Shown piece by piece: positions 41,563-54,318 of a stretch of 64,000 nucleotides of DNA. How positions within the stretch are numbered: the first letter of the stretch is position 1; every line of letters starts with the position of its first letter. The notes under the pieces were generated by a model that saw only the letters and a list, made by a program, of their open reading frames with translations, did no database searches and was not told the DNA's origin. This DNA comes from Methylobacterium sp. NEAU K. Lineage in GTDB: Bacteria > Pseudomonadota > Alphaproteobacteria > Rhizobiales > Beijerinckiaceae. The stretch covers positions 62,001 to 126,000 of the forward strand of contig NZ_JAUYZJ010000003.1 in the NCBI RefSeq assembly GCF_030700285.1. Direction: 5' to 3'. Made by a program: the position numbers and the translations under genes.

Positions 41563-44016
41563 ATGTCCGCCCCTTCCATCGCGCTTCCGATCGAGGCGGC
41601 GCTTCCCGACCTGCGCCGCGCTCTCGCCACCCGGAACGCTGCCGTGCTGGTGGCGCCCCCCGGTGCCGGCAAGACCACGCGGGTGCCCCTCGACCTGCTG
41701 GAGGCGGCTTGGCTCGAAGGGCGCAAGATCATCCTGCTGGAGCCGCGCCGCCTCGCGGCCCGGGCCGCCGCCGCCCGCATGGCGCAGACGCTCGGCGAGC
41801 CGGTCGGCGGCCTGGTCGGCCTGCGCGTGCGGCTCGGCTCGAAGGTTTCGGCGCGCACGCGCATCGAGGTGGTGACCGAAGGGGTCTTCACGCGCATGAT
41901 CCTCGAAGAGCCCGAACTCTCGGGTGTCGGCGCGGTCCTGTTCGACGAGTTCCACGAACGCTCCCTCGATGCCGATCTCGGCCTCGCCCTGGCCCTCGAC
42001 GCGCAGGGCGGCTTGCGCGAGGATCTGCGTCTTCTGGTCATGTCGGCGACCCTCGACGGCGCCCGCGTCGCGCGGATGATGGGCGATGCGCCGGTCGTCG
42101 CGTCCGAGGGCCGGGCCTTCCCGGTGGAGACCCGCTATCTCGAGCGCGACCCGAACCGGCGGATCGAGGAGGCGGTGGCCGACGTCACGCTGCGCGCCCT
42201 GCGGGCGGATCCGGGGTCGGTGCTGGTGTTCCTGCCGGGACAGGCCGAGATTCGCAGGACGCACGACCTCCTGGCCGAGAAGGTCGGCCCGGAGGTGCAG
42301 CTCGCCCCGCTCTACGGTGCGCTCACTCCGGCCGAGCAGGACCGTGCCGTCGCCCCGGCCCCGCCCGGCACCCGCAAAGTCGTGCTCGCCACGAGCATCG
42401 CCGAGACCTCGCTGACCATCGAGGGCGTCCGGATCGTGGTCGATTCGGGGCTGTCGCGGGTGCCGGTCTACGAGCCCGGCCTCGGTCTGACCCGGCTGGT
42501 GACCGCCAGGGCCTCCCGCGCCTCGGTCGACCAGCGCCGGGGGCGCGCGGGCCGGACCGAGCCCGGCCTGTGCTGGCGGCTGTGGTCGGAGGCCGGCACC
42601 AACGCCCTTGAGCCGTTCACCCGCCCGGAGATCCTGTCGACCGACCTGGCCGGGCTGCTTCTCGACTGCGCGGCCTGGGGTGTGCCAGACCCGGGAACGC
42701 TCGCCTTCCTGGACTTGCCACCGGCCCCCGCGCTCGCGGAGGCCCGCACGATGCTCGCTGCCCTGGGGGCGCTCGATGCCGACGGGCGCTTGACCGAGAC
42801 CGGCCTGCGCCTGCGCGCTCTGCCGCTGCCCCCGCGGCTCGCCCGGATGGTGACGGTCGCGGCCGGGACCGGCCAAGCCGGCGCGGCCGCGGACCTCGCG
42901 GCGGTCCTGGTGGAGCGCGGCCTCGGGGGTGACGGCATCGACCTTGATGAGCGTGCCGCGCGCTTCCGCCGGGACCGGGGCGGCCGGGCCATGGACATGC
43001 GCCGCCTCGCGCAGAACTGGGCGCGGATCGCGGGGGGCGGACAGGAAGCCGGGCCCGCCGCAGCCGGCCCGCTGCTGGCGCTCGCCTATCCGGACCGGGT
43101 CGCCCGGGCCCGGGGCCGCGAGGGCGAGTTCGTGATGGCGAACGGCCGGGCCGGGCGCCTCGACCCGGCGAGCCCGCTCGCCCGCGAGAGCTACCTGGTG
43201 ATCGCCGATCTCGTGGGCGCAGCCGGGAACGCCCGCATTCTGGCGGCGGCCGCCATCGACGCCGAGGCGATCGAGCGGCTGTTCGCGGATCGGATCGAGG
43301 CCCGCACCGAAGTCACCTTCGATCCGCAGGCCGCAGCCCTGCGCGCCCGAGCAGTCCGCCGGCTCGGGTCGGTCAATCTCGGAGAGCGGCCGCTGCCGGT
43401 CCCGGCCGATCCGGCGAGCGCTGAGATCCTGGTCCGCGGCATCATTGGGCTCGGCATCGACCGACTGCCCTGGACGCCCGCGCTGTCGCAATGGCGTGCC
43501 CGGGTGCGGTTCCTGCACGCCGCCGAGGGCGATGCTTGGCCGGACCTCACGGACGCTGCCCTCGCCGACATCGCGGTGGCGTGGCTCGCGCCCACCATCC
43601 AGGGCCGCACCTCGCTGGCGGCCGTCACCGCCGACGACCTCGCCCGGGCCTTGCAGGACTCGCTGCCCTGGCAACTCCGCACCCGGCTCGACGCGCAGGC
43701 GCCGACCCATGTCGAGGTTCCCACGGGCTCGCGCATCCCGGTGGATTACGATGCAGACGAGCCGGTCCTGTCCGTGCGCGTGCAGGAACTCTTCGGGCTC
43801 GACCGGCATCCGACCGCCGGGGGCCGTCCGCTCGTCCTGCACCTGCTCTCGCCGGCTCAGCGCCCGATCCAGATCACCCGCGATCTGCCGGGCTTCTGGC
43901 GCGGTTCCTGGGCAGCCGTGCGGGCGGAGATGCGGGGGCGCTACCCCCGGCACCCCTGGCCGGAGGACCCGCTCGCCGAGGCGCCGACGCGGCGGGTCAA
44001 GCCGCGCGGGACCTGA
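41563..44016 (+). CDS. hrpB: ATP-dependent helicase HrpB
   Basis: A DEAH-type RNA helicase-like protein of 817 residues. The Walker A motif APPGAGKTT is at 31-39, and the DEAH box appears as DEFHER at 128-133, the usual HrpB variant. SATLDG, the helicase C domain (ATSIAETSLTIEGVRIVVDSG...QRRGRAGR) and the HrpB-specific C-terminal domain follow. The cellular role is unclear in most bacteria. A 1075-codon open frame on the other strand is a high-GC shadow. Confidence 0.95.
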   Translation: MSAPSIALPIEAALPDLRRALATRNAAVLVAPPGAGKTTRVPLDLLEAAWLEGRKIILLEPRRLAARAAAARMAQTLGEPVGGLVGLRVRLGSKVSARTRIEVVTEGVFTRMILEEPELSGVGAVLFDEFHERSLDADLGLALALDAQGGLREDLRLLVMSATLDGARVARMMGDAPVVASEGRAFPVETRYLERDPNRRIEEAVADVTLRALRADPGSVLVFLPGQAEIRRTHDLLAEKVGPEVQLAPLYGALTPAEQDRAVAPAPPGTRKVVLATSIAETSLTIEGVRIVVDSGLSRVPVYEPGLGLTRLVTARASRASVDQRRGRAGRTEPGLCWRLWSEAGTNALEPFTRPEILSTDLAGLLLDCAAWGVPDPGTLAFLDLPPAPALAEARTMLAALGALDADGRLTETGLRLRALPLPPRLARMVTVAAGTGQAGAAADLAAVLVERGLGGDGIDLDERAARFRRDRGGRAMDMRRLAQNWARIAGGGQEAGPAAAGPLLALAYPDRVARARGREGEFVMANGRAGRLDPASPLARESYLVIADLVGAAGNARILAAAAIDAEAIERLFADRIEARTEVTFDPQAAALRARAVRRLGSVNLGERPLPVPADPASAEILVRGIIGLGIDRLPWTPALSQWRARVRFLHAAEGDAWPDLTDAALADIAVAWLAPTIQGRTSLAAVTADDLARALQDSLPWQLRTRLDAQAPTHVEVPTGSRIPVDYDADEPVLSVRVQELFGLDRHPTAGGRPLVLHLLSPAQRPIQITRDLPGFWRGSWAAVRAEMRGRYPRHPWPEDPLAEAPTRRVKPRGT

Positions 44017-44082
44017 GACTCCGCCGGATTTGAAGCACCCCACAACCGACCGCAACCGCATCGGCAATAGGGACGGAACGTG

Positions 44083-44508
44083 ATGACGACCGACACGAAG
44101 GCCTTCGATCCCGCGGCAGAGGGCTGGGCGCCGGTGGAGGACAGTGGCTTCATCGCCCATGTCGGACCGCTGTATATTCGCGCCGCGGACGGCGCCTACG
44201 CGTTTCGAGCGGAACAGAAGCACGCCAACTTGATCGGCGTGGTCCATGGCGGCATGGTCATGAGTTTCGCCGACCGCGCCCTCGGCCAGACCGCGATGCG
44301 CGCCGCCGATGGGGCCAATTGCGTCACGATCCAACTGGAGATGAAGTTCATCGACGTCGGCCGCCTCGGCGACTGGATCGCGATATGCCCGCAGGTGGTC
44401 AAGCGCACCGGGTCCATGGTCTTCATGCGCGGCGATGTCCGGGACGGGGAACGCCTCGTGGCGTCGGCAGACGGCGTCTGGAAGATCTTGAGACGACGAC
44501 CCGGTTGA
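44083..44508 (+). CDS. PaaI-type thioesterase (hotdog fold)
   Basis: A 141-residue hotdog-fold protein. The active-site loop region NLIGVVHGGMVMSFADRALGQTA at about 47-70 contains the HGG motif and acidic residue typical of PaaI acyl-CoA thioesterases. The start ATG 44083 is preferred to the adjoining GTG 44080. It lies 66 bp after hrpB. The acyl-CoA substrate is unknown. Confidence 0.88.
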   Translation: MTTDTKAFDPAAEGWAPVEDSGFIAHVGPLYIRAADGAYAFRAEQKHANLIGVVHGGMVMSFADRALGQTAMRAADGANCVTIQLEMKFIDVGRLGDWIAICPQVVKRTGSMVFMRGDVRDGERLVASADGVWKILRRRPG

Positions 44509-44588
44509 TCGCGCAGCGTCACGCGACATATTGCCCCAAAAACGTCCCTCCGCCGGGGGAAGAAGCCTTCGAGTAAGGGGGAGAGACA

Positions 44589-45812
44589 ATGCTGCAGCGG
44601 CAGGACGATGCGCCGCCGGTCGAGGCCTTCGCCGGGTCAGCACCCCTATCGCGCCGCGCGATCCTCGCAGGGGCGGGCGCCGTCCTGGCGACGTCCACCA
44701 GGGCATTCGGGCAGCACGAACCGCCGAGCACGGTGACGAAGCCGCCGCGCGACTTCCGGCCCGGGGCTGCGCCGACAACCTACTTCACGGATCCCGACGT
44801 GATCTCCGTCGATCCGGCCTTCGGATCCTACGTGGTTCCCAACAGCGCAATCTGCCGCCTCTGGACGGGCGGCCTCTGGACGGAGGGACCCGCCTGGAAC
44901 GGCGTCGGCCGGTACCTCGTCTGGAGCGACATCCCGAATGACCGCCAGATGCGATGGCTGGAGGAGGATGGCCACGTCGGCATCTTCCGTGTGCGCAGCA
45001 ACAATGCGAACGGCAACAGCTTCGATCGGCAGGGGCGCCAGCTCTCCTGCGAGCATGTCACCCGGCGCGTGGTGCGTTACGAACTCGACGGCTCCGCGAC
45101 GGTCCTGGCCGATCGTTTCGACGGCACGCCGTTCAATTCACCCAACGATATCGTCCAGCATGCGGACGGATCGTACTGGTTCACCGATCCCGCCTACGGC
45201 GGGTTCCTGTACGAGGGTATGCCGGACGAAGCCGGTGGCCCGTCGAACGCGCAGGGACGCCTCGACCCACGGCTCGGACAACCGGCCGGCTTCCCGACCG
45301 CGCGGCGCGTGTTGCCCAACGCGGTCTATCGCATCGACCCGACCGGCCGGATCGACCGGGTGCTCACCGAGGATCAGCTGCCGGACCCGAACGGCCTGTG
45401 CTTCTCGCCCGACCACAAGACGCTCTACGTCTCGTCCACCGGCAAGGGCCCGGGCGATACCGGCCCCGGCGGCAAGGGGGAGATCTACGCCTTTGACGTC
45501 GAAAACGGGCGCTCGCTCGCGAACAAGCGCCTGTTCTCGGATTGCATGGTGGACGATGTGAAGTGCGGGCCGGACGGCATGCGGGCTGATGTCGACGGCA
45601 ACCTCTGGGCGGCAAGCAACGCGGGCCGGACCGTCGGCTATAGCGGCGTCACGGTCTGGTCGCCGGAAGGTCAGCTCATCGGGCGGATCCGCCTGCCTGA
45701 GGTCTGCGCCAATCTCACCTTCGGCGGCCCGAAGCGGAACCGCCTGTTCATGACCGCCAGCCAGTCGCTCTACGCGGTCTACGTGAACACGCAGGGCGCC
45801 GGGCCGGCATAA
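44589..45812 (+). CDS. Tat-exported SMP-30/gluconolactonase-like protein
   Basis: A 407-residue beta-propeller. The leader has the twin-arginine pattern LSRRAILAGAGAVLATS (about 20-36), which predicts folded export to the periplasm. The SMP-30 fold shows in WTEGPAWNGVGRYLVWSDI, FNSPNDIVQHADGSYWFTDPAYG and PDPNGLCFSPDHKTLYVSSTGK, which carry the metal-binding Glu/Asn/Asp positions. The start ATG 44589 follows GGGGGAGAGA. It is probably a lactonase. Confidence 0.9.
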   Translation: MLQRQDDAPPVEAFAGSAPLSRRAILAGAGAVLATSTRAFGQHEPPSTVTKPPRDFRPGAAPTTYFTDPDVISVDPAFGSYVVPNSAICRLWTGGLWTEGPAWNGVGRYLVWSDIPNDRQMRWLEEDGHVGIFRVRSNNANGNSFDRQGRQLSCEHVTRRVVRYELDGSATVLADRFDGTPFNSPNDIVQHADGSYWFTDPAYGGFLYEGMPDEAGGPSNAQGRLDPRLGQPAGFPTARRVLPNAVYRIDPTGRIDRVLTEDQLPDPNGLCFSPDHKTLYVSSTGKGPGDTGPGGKGEIYAFDVENGRSLANKRLFSDCMVDDVKCGPDGMRADVDGNLWAASNAGRTVGYSGVTVWSPEGQLIGRIRLPEVCANLTFGGPKRNRLFMTASQSLYAVYVNTQGAGPA

Positions 45813-46004
45813 GGCCATTCCCGATCGCGGTGCCGTCGGACCCGGCCCAGGATCCTCGATCTCCTGCGCGTCTCTGCAGTGGGCCGGGCGCACGTCGGGG
45901 CGGGTCGTTCCGGCCTCTACCCGATTCGGAGCGCGGGCGACAACGGAGGCTCAAGCGGCGCTCCGGCCGTGGCTGCCGGCACCGCAGGGCGCTATCTATG
46001 GCGC

Positions 46005-46589
46005 ATGAGCGAGGATCCCGCCCCCGACCCGACCTTGAGCCGCCTCGGCGCGGCCCTGGGCGACTTGCCGAAACGCGGGCTCCCGCCGGTGGAGCGCTGG
46101 AATCCACCGTATTGCGGACCCATCGACATCCGTATCGCCGCGGACGGCACATGGCACCATAACGGATCTCCGATCCGGCGGGAGAAGATGGTCAAGCTGT
46201 TCGCTTCCATCCTTCGACATGAGCCGGACGGGCGCACCGTGCTCGTCACGCCCGTTGAGAGTGTCGGCATTACGGTCGACGACGCGGCCTTCGTCGCCGT
46301 GGAGATGGCCGTTGACGGTACCGGGGAGGGGCGCAGGATCTCTTTCCGGACCAATGTCGACGATCTCGTGAGCGTCGATTCCGAGCACGCGCTGCGCTTC
46401 GAGAAGGGCGCGGACGGTGCGTTGAAGCCCTATCTCCACGTCCGCCGAAGTCTCTGGGCGCTCGTGACCCGCGCGCTCACCTACGATCTCGTCGAACTGG
46501 CCGAGGAACGGACCGTCGCAGGGCGGCGCTGGCTCGGACTATGGGCCGGAGGCACGTTCCACACCATCGCGCCGGCCGAAGCCGCGTGA
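46005..46589 (+). CDS. DUF1285 domain protein
   Basis: A 194-residue protein of the DUF1285 family (PYCGPIDIRIAADGTWHHNGSPIRREKMVKLFASILR is diagnostic). The role is unknown. The start ATG 46005 (MSEDPAPDP) is used. The last codons overlap the Nudix start (GTGA). It heads a four-gene, translationally coupled set ending in cca, an arrangement conserved in Rhizobiales-type genomes. Confidence 0.9.
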   Translation: MSEDPAPDPTLSRLGAALGDLPKRGLPPVERWNPPYCGPIDIRIAADGTWHHNGSPIRREKMVKLFASILRHEPDGRTVLVTPVESVGITVDDAAFVAVEMAVDGTGEGRRISFRTNVDDLVSVDSEHALRFEKGADGALKPYLHVRRSLWALVTRALTYDLVELAEERTVAGRRWLGLWAGGTFHTIAPAEAA

Positions 46590-47263
46590 GCGACCCGCTC
46601 GCCGATTTCCTCGCCCGCGCCGCGTCCAGCCTGTCGCCGGACCCGCCGGGCCCGGACGATCCGACCTCGAACCCACGCGGCGACCACAGCCTCGACCCCG
46701 ATGGCGCGGAACTGATCCCGCAGCCCCCGCACCGGCAGGCCGCGGTACTCGTGCCGGTGCTGTTCCGCGCGGACGGCCCCACCCTGGTGCTGACGCAGCG
46801 CGCCGCCAACCTGCGCGACCATTCCGGGCAGGTCGCGCTGCCGGGCGGCAAGATCGATCCGTCCGATCCCGGACCCGCGGACGCCGCTTTGCGGGAGGCC
46901 CACGAAGAGATCGGGCTTCCTCCGGCGGCCGTGCGCCTCCTCGGCTATCTCGACCCCTACCTGTCCGGGACCGGTTTCCTGGTCACGCCAGTGATCGGCC
47001 TGGTCGCGTCCGAGGCCACCTTCAGGCCTAATCCCACCGAGGTGGCGGACGTGTTCGAGGTGCCGCTCTCAGTGCTGATGGACCGGGATCGCTACCTCCT
47101 GCGCTCGCGGGCATGGCAGGGGCGCACCCGCTGGTTCTACGCTTTGACCTTCGGCGAGCGCCTGATCTGGGGTGTCACCGCCGGAATCCTGAACAACCTA
47201 CGGGAGCGGCTCTACCCGGATGCGGAGCCCGATTCGGTGAACGCCCGCCGCTCGGTGGTTTGA
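46586..47263 (+). CDS. CoA pyrophosphatase (Nudix hydrolase)
   Basis: A 225-residue Nudix enzyme predicted to cleave CoA to phosphopantetheine and 3',5'-ADP. The Nudix box is LPGGKIDPSDPGPADAAL followed by REAHEEIGL, with the REXXEE core intact. The CoA-specific upstream motif LTQRAANLRDHSGQVA is present (NUPF-type LLTxRaxxLrxHxGqvafPGG). The start is GTG 46586, overlapping DUF1285. The next gene begins 14 bp after its stop. Confidence 0.92.
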   Translation: MSDPLADFLARAASSLSPDPPGPDDPTSNPRGDHSLDPDGAELIPQPPHRQAAVLVPVLFRADGPTLVLTQRAANLRDHSGQVALPGGKIDPSDPGPADAALREAHEEIGLPPAAVRLLGYLDPYLSGTGFLVTPVIGLVASEATFRPNPTEVADVFEVPLSVLMDRDRYLLRSRAWQGRTRWFYALTFGERLIWGVTAGILNNLRERLYPDAEPDSVNARRSVV

Positions 47264-47277
47264 GGATACGGATCGAC

Positions 47278-47535
47278 ATGCTGCGCCGCATCCTCGAAGA
47301 GTTCGGCCTCTTCCTCATCCCCTTCGCGCTGTTCCTGGTCTACCTCGTGCTGGTGGGTCGCAACCCGTTGCGCCGGGTCCATTGGGATCCGCACCTCGTG
47401 CGACTGGTCCTCGCGGGCCTCGCGGTGGTGATCGGCACCCTCGTCTACGAAGGCCTGTTCTCGGAGCGCAGGGCCGGCGGCTACGTGCCTGCGCATATGG
47501 AGAACGGCCGCCTCGTGCCGGGCGGCTTCCGATGA
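47278..47535 (+). CDS. Small membrane protein (DUF6111)
   Basis: An 85-residue protein with two membrane helices (about 9-28 and 43-60) and a short C-terminal tail. It fits the DUF6111 family often found between the Nudix and cca genes. Function unknown. The start ATG 47278; the stop overlaps the cca start as ATGA. Confidence 0.85.
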   Translation: MLRRILEEFGLFLIPFALFLVYLVLVGRNPLRRVHWDPHLVRLVLAGLAVVIGTLVYEGLFSERRAGGYVPAHMENGRLVPGGFR

Positions 47536-48776
47536 CCCGGGCGGTCGATCCAAGCGCGCTGTCGGAGCTGCTCGATCGCCCGGGCGTGCGCGTGGCCCTG
47601 TCGGTCCTCGACGTGCCCGGCGCGGAGACCCGCCTTGTCGGCGGCTGCGTGCGCGACGCGCTGCTCGGGACGCAATCGGCCGATATCGATCTGGCCACGA
47701 CGCTGCTGCCGCAGGCGGTCATGGCCGCGGCCCGCAAGGTGCCCGATCTCAAGGTGGTGCCCACCGGGATCGAGCATGGCACCATCACCCTGGTCACCGA
47801 AGAGGGACCGATCGAAGTCACGACCCTGCGGGAGGATGTCGAGACCGACGGGCGCCGCGCGGTCGTGCGATTCGGGGGTGACTTCGCGCGGGATGCGGAG
47901 CGGCGGGACTTCACTGTGAACGCGCTGTCGCTGGGGACCGACGGGCGACTTCACGACACGGTAGGCGGCCTCGCCGACCTGGAGGCGCGGCGGGTGCGCT
48001 TCATCGGCGATCCCGCGACCCGCATCCGCGAGGATGCCCTGCGGATCCTGCGCTTCTTCCGCTTCCACGCGCGGTTCGGCGCCGGGCCGCCGGATTTCGC
48101 GGCACTCGCCGCCTGTGTGGCCGCCCGGGATGCCCTGGACAATCTGTCCCGCGAGCGTGTGCGCGCCGAATTCCTCAAGCTGCTGGCCGCTGCCGGAGGA
48201 CCGCCGATGATCGCGATCCTCGGCGCGACCGGCCTGCTCCAGCGGATCACCGGGGGTGTCGCCGAACTCGGGCGGCTCGAGCGCGCCGAGGCCGCAGCGC
48301 TGCCGCCGGTAATGCGTCTCGGGGCGCTCTCGGTCGGCAGCCGGCACGACGCGGATCGGCTGCGCGGGCGGCTGCGCCTGTCGAAGCAGGAGCACGGCCT
48401 GCTGACCGACTATGCGGACGCGCTGGCGGATCTCCACGGTCGCGCGGTGATCGATGCCGGGGCGGCGCGGGCGCTCACCGCCGAGCATGGCCTGCAGCTC
48501 CTGACCGCGGCGCTGTCGATCCTGGATGGCGAGCCGCGACCGGCGGTAACGCATGACGCGCGACGGGCGCTTCAGGAGCTGAGAAGGGAGGGCGGTGCGC
48601 CGAGCTTTCCGCTCGCGGGGGCGGACCTGGTTGCGGCGGGCATGCCCCCCGGTCCGGCCATCGGCCGCGGCTTGGCTGCGGCGCGGAAGCTCTGGCTGGA
48701 ACGCGGATGCCCGGCAGGACCAGCGTCACGGGCGGATCTGGTGGCTCGGGCACTGGCCGGCGCACGTGATCCCTGA
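47532..48776 (+). CDS. cca: CCA tRNA nucleotidyltransferase
   Basis: Class II nucleotidyltransferase that adds or repairs the CCA end of tRNAs. It has 414 residues. VGGCVRDALLG (36-46) is followed by the metal-binding DID (51-53) in SADIDLATT. Then come the RRDFTVNALS motif and IREDALRILRFFRFHARFG. The C-terminus is alphaproteobacterial. It overlaps the previous gene by four bases and is convergent with atpC. The nearby tRNA-Leu already encodes CCA, so a repair role may dominate. Confidence 0.94.
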   Translation: MTRAVDPSALSELLDRPGVRVALSVLDVPGAETRLVGGCVRDALLGTQSADIDLATTLLPQAVMAAARKVPDLKVVPTGIEHGTITLVTEEGPIEVTTLREDVETDGRRAVVRFGGDFARDAERRDFTVNALSLGTDGRLHDTVGGLADLEARRVRFIGDPATRIREDALRILRFFRFHARFGAGPPDFAALAACVAARDALDNLSRERVRAEFLKLLAAAGGPPMIAILGATGLLQRITGGVAELGRLERAEAAALPPVMRLGALSVGSRHDADRLRGRLRLSKQEHGLLTDYADALADLHGRAVIDAGAARALTAEHGLQLLTAALSILDGEPRPAVTHDARRALQELRREGGAPSFPLAGADLVAAGMPPGPAIGRGLAAARKLWLERGCPAGPASRADLVARALAGARDP

Positions 48777-48856
48777 GAAGACCTGCAGACGGCAGTCCCG
48801 CCTCGATCCTCGATGCCGCGGCATTCTCGCCGCCGAATCGGCGACGGACGCTCGGT

Positions 48857-49258
48857 TCAGAGCTTCAGGAGCGCCTTGGTCTCCTGGAGCTGGACGATCT
48901 GGCCGTTCAACTCCTCGCGCTTCTGCAGGTCCTCGGTGGCGTCGCGCTGCAGTTCGACGGCTTCGATGTCCTTGTCGAGGGATTCGTGCGTCAGTTCCTC
49001 GATCGGCGCGGCGCGCTCGGCGAGCACGGTCACGGCGGTCGGGCCGATATCGGCGAAGCCGCCGCGGACGTAGATGCGCTTGCCGTTGCCCTGGCTCTCG
49101 GTGACCACGATGACACCAACGCGCAGGGAGGTCAGCACGGGCGCATGGCCCGGCATCACGGTCATCTCGCCCTCGGTACCGGGCAGCTGAACGGCGGAGA
49201 CTTCGCCGGAATACAGCGTCCGCTCGGGGCCGACGAAATCGAAGTGGAAGGTGGCCAT
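48857..49258 (-). CDS. atpC: ATP synthase F1, epsilon subunit
   Basis: Regulatory central-stalk subunit of the F1 motor. It has 133 residues from ATG 49258 (MATFHFDFVGPERTLYSGEV). The N-terminal beta sandwich includes PGTEGEMTVMPGHAPVLTSLRVG, and the C-terminal helix pair follows. It is last in the atpHAGDC unit and is separated from atpD by a structured repeat. Confidence 0.96.
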   Translation of the reverse strand: MATFHFDFVGPERTLYSGEVSAVQLPGTEGEMTVMPGHAPVLTSLRVGVIVVTESQGNGKRIYVRGGFADIGPTAVTVLAERAAPIEELTHESLDKDIEAVELQRDATEDLQKREELNGQIVQLQETKALLKL

Positions 49259-49287
49259 CTCAGGACGATCCCGGAACCGCGACACAT

Positions 49288-49392
49288 GCTCCTCCCCGTC
49301 GCGAGGAGAAGTTAGGAGTGGGGGTGGTGCAGAAGGAACCGCCGGGCCTCGCTCGGCACCACCCCGGCCCCTCCCCGCAAGGGGAGGGGCTT
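49288..49392. repeat. Three-hairpin repeat, copy 1 (between atpD and atpC)
   Basis: Three inverted repeats in a row: CTCCTC/GAGGAG near 49288-49308, GGGGTGGTGC (49321-49330) with GCACCACCCC (49356-49365), and CCCCTCCCC (49368-49376) with GGGGAGGGG (49381-49389) around a GCAA loop. A second copy of the same architecture is at 51822-51935. It resembles a dispersed intergenic palindrome of methylobacterial genomes. Confidence 0.75.
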
Positions 49393-49401
49393 AACGGCGC
49401 G

Positions 49402-50901
<1,500 letters not shown>

Positions 50902-51792
50902 TCAGAGGGCTTCCGCGCCCGAGATGATCTCAATGAGTTCCTTGGTGATCATGGCCTGACGCGTGCGGTTGTAGATCAGCGTCTGCTTCTTGATCATCTC
51001 GCCCGCGTTGCGGGTGGCCGAGTCCATGGCGCTCATGCGCGCGCCCTGTTCGGAGGCGGCATTCTCCAGCAGCGCCCGGTAAACCTGCACGGTGAGGTTC
51101 TTCGGCAGCAGCGTCTCGAGTATCGCCTCCTCGGAGGGCTCGAATTCCAGGGCGGCATTGCCCGCGGCAGCCTTCGCGGCCGCGTCGACCTCGGGAAGCT
51201 CCGCCGGGATCAGACGCTGGGCAGTCGGGATCTGGGAGATCACCGAGCGGAACTCGGAATAGAATAGGGTGGCGACGTCGAACTCGCCGGCCTCGAAGCG
51301 GGTCAGGATCTTCTCGGCGATCTCGGCCGCGAACTCGTAATCCACCGGGCGGTTGCCGCGGATGTCCATGCTCTCGACGATCTGGTCGCGGTACTGGCGC
51401 CGAAGCTGGTCGGCGCCCTTCTTGCCGACCGTCATGATCTTGACGGTCTTGCCCTCGGCGGTGAGCTTCTGAGCGTACTCACGCACAGCCAGACGGACGA
51501 TCGAGGAGTTGAACGCGCCGCACAGGCCGCGATCACCGGTGCAGACGACCAGAAGGTGCGTCTGTTCGGAGCCCGTGCCCGAGAGGAGCCTCGGGGCGCC
51601 GACGCCCCCAACGAGGTTGCCGGCGAGGTTGCCGAGCACTGCGGCCATCTTCTCGGCATAGGGACGGCCGGCCTCGGCGGCCAGCTGCGCCCGGCGCAGC
51701 TTGGCGGCGGCGACCATCTGCATGGCCTTGGTGATCTTCTGCGTCGCCTTCACCGAGGTGATGCGGTTACGCAGATCCTTCAAACTCGCCAT
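50902..51792 (-). CDS. atpG: ATP synthase F1, gamma subunit
   Basis: Central rotor shaft, one copy per F1. It has 296 residues. The N-terminal helix is [32 protein letters not shown], and the C-terminal helix contains [36 protein letters not shown]. It lies between atpA and atpD, with a structured repeat upstream in the atpA-atpG gap. Confidence 0.97.
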   Translation of the reverse strand: MASLKDLRNRITSVKATQKITKAMQMVAAAKLRRAQLAAEAGRPYAEKMAAVLGNLAGNLVGGVGAPRLLSGTGSEQTHLLVVCTGDRGLCGAFNSSIVRLAVREYAQKLTAEGKTVKIMTVGKKGADQLRRQYRDQIVESMDIRGNRPVDYEFAAEIAEKILTRFEAGEFDVATLFYSEFRSVISQIPTAQRLIPAELPEVDAAAKAAAGNAALEFEPSEEAILETLLPKNLTVQVYRALLENAASEQGARMSAMDSATRNAGEMIKKQTLIYNRTRQAMITKELIEIISGAEAL

Positions 51793-51821
51793 CGGGTGAG
51801 GTCCAGGTCCGTTCCTAGGGG

Positions 51822-51935
51822 CCTCTCCTCCCCATTGCAGGGAGGAGCTGGAGGTGGGGGTGGCTCAGAAGGCACCGGACCGGTCGATCCGGCAGGACCC
51901 CCACCCCTACCCCTCCCCGCAATGGGGGAGGGGAC
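51822..51935. repeat. Three-hairpin repeat, copy 2 (between atpA and atpG)
   Basis: The same three-part layout as 49288-49392. CTCCTCCC (51825-51832) pairs with GGGAGGAG (51840-51847). GTGGGGGT (51854-51861) pairs with ACCCCCAC (51897-51904). CCCCTCCCC (51910-51918) pairs with GGGGAGGGG (51925-51933). The third hairpin is nearly identical between the copies; the loop of the second differs. Confidence 0.75.
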
Positions 51936-51941
51936 GATGCC

Positions 51942-53498
<1,557 letters not shown>

Positions 53499-53528
53499 TC
53501 AGTGCAATTCGGATCGGATCGGGCGCGC

Positions 53529-54101
53529 TTACCGCGCGGCCTGCATCGCGAGGCGGATACCGTTGAGCTTGGTCTTCAGGGAGGCGTCGATCATGCGCGA
53601 GCCCATCTTCACGACGAGTCCGCCGATCAGGCTCGGGTCCACCACGAGGTGGAGATCGACATCGGCCTTGGCGATGTCGCGCAGCGACGCCTTGATCTCC
53701 TCGATCAGCGCGTCGGACGGCCGCTCGGCCACTCGCACCTCGGCGCGCACGATGCCCTTCGAATCCTGAACCAGCGCCCGGAAGGCGGTGATCATGTCGG
53801 GCAGGGCGAACAGGCGCCGATTGGAGGCCGCGAGACGGATGAAGTTGGCGGCGAGCCCGCCGATCCCCGCCTTGCCGAGCACGGCGACGATGGCGCCCTC
53901 CTGCTCCCCCGCGGTGAAGACGGGGCTGCGGACGAGGCGGCGCAGGTCCGCGCTCTCCTTCAGCAGGGAGTCGAATTGATTGAGGCCCTCAGCGACCGCG
54001 TCGACCTGGCGCTCGTCGCGCGCGAGTTCGAACAGGGCGGAAGCGTACCGGCCCGCCACGCCTGCTACCAGGGGACCAGCCTCGGAACCGTTCTGCGCCA
54101 C
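53529..54101 (-). CDS. atpH: ATP synthase F1, delta subunit (OSCP-like)
   Basis: Peripheral-stalk subunit linking F1 to F0. It has 190 residues: an N-terminal helical domain (VAGRYASALFELARDERQVDAVAEGLNQFDSLL) and a C-terminal domain with DPSLIGGLVVKMGSRMIDASLKTKL. It is first in atpHAGDC. F0 genes are absent from the unit, as is usual in alphaproteobacteria. The operon promoter should lie in 54102-54318. Confidence 0.96.
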   Translation of the reverse strand: MAQNGSEAGPLVAGVAGRYASALFELARDERQVDAVAEGLNQFDSLLKESADLRRLVRSPVFTAGEQEGAIVAVLGKAGIGGLAANFIRLAASNRRLFALPDMITAFRALVQDSKGIVRAEVRVAERPSDALIEEIKASLRDIAKADVDLHLVVDPSLIGGLVVKMGSRMIDASLKTKLNGIRLAMQAAR

Positions 54102-54318
54102 CCGTCGCTCTCTTCTCTGGTTGCCCGCCCGATCCGCGCGCTCCGGCCGGGAACGCGGTGCGGATACCGTTCGGGACGTGGGATCGCGCCACCAGCGGGA
54201 AGGGTCGAGAACCGCCCCTTGTGGCGCGGCGACCGCCTAGCATGCCAGCATGGCCGCACGCAACACGGACACGGGCTGCTCTGCGCGATACGGCGGCGGA
54301 AGTGTGACGCGCAGCCGC

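Noticed and set aside
41551-44778. A 1075-codon open frame antisense to hrpB and its neighbours
   Set aside because: High-GC shadow of well-supported genes; its protein is arginine/glycine/alanine-rich with no recognisable domain.
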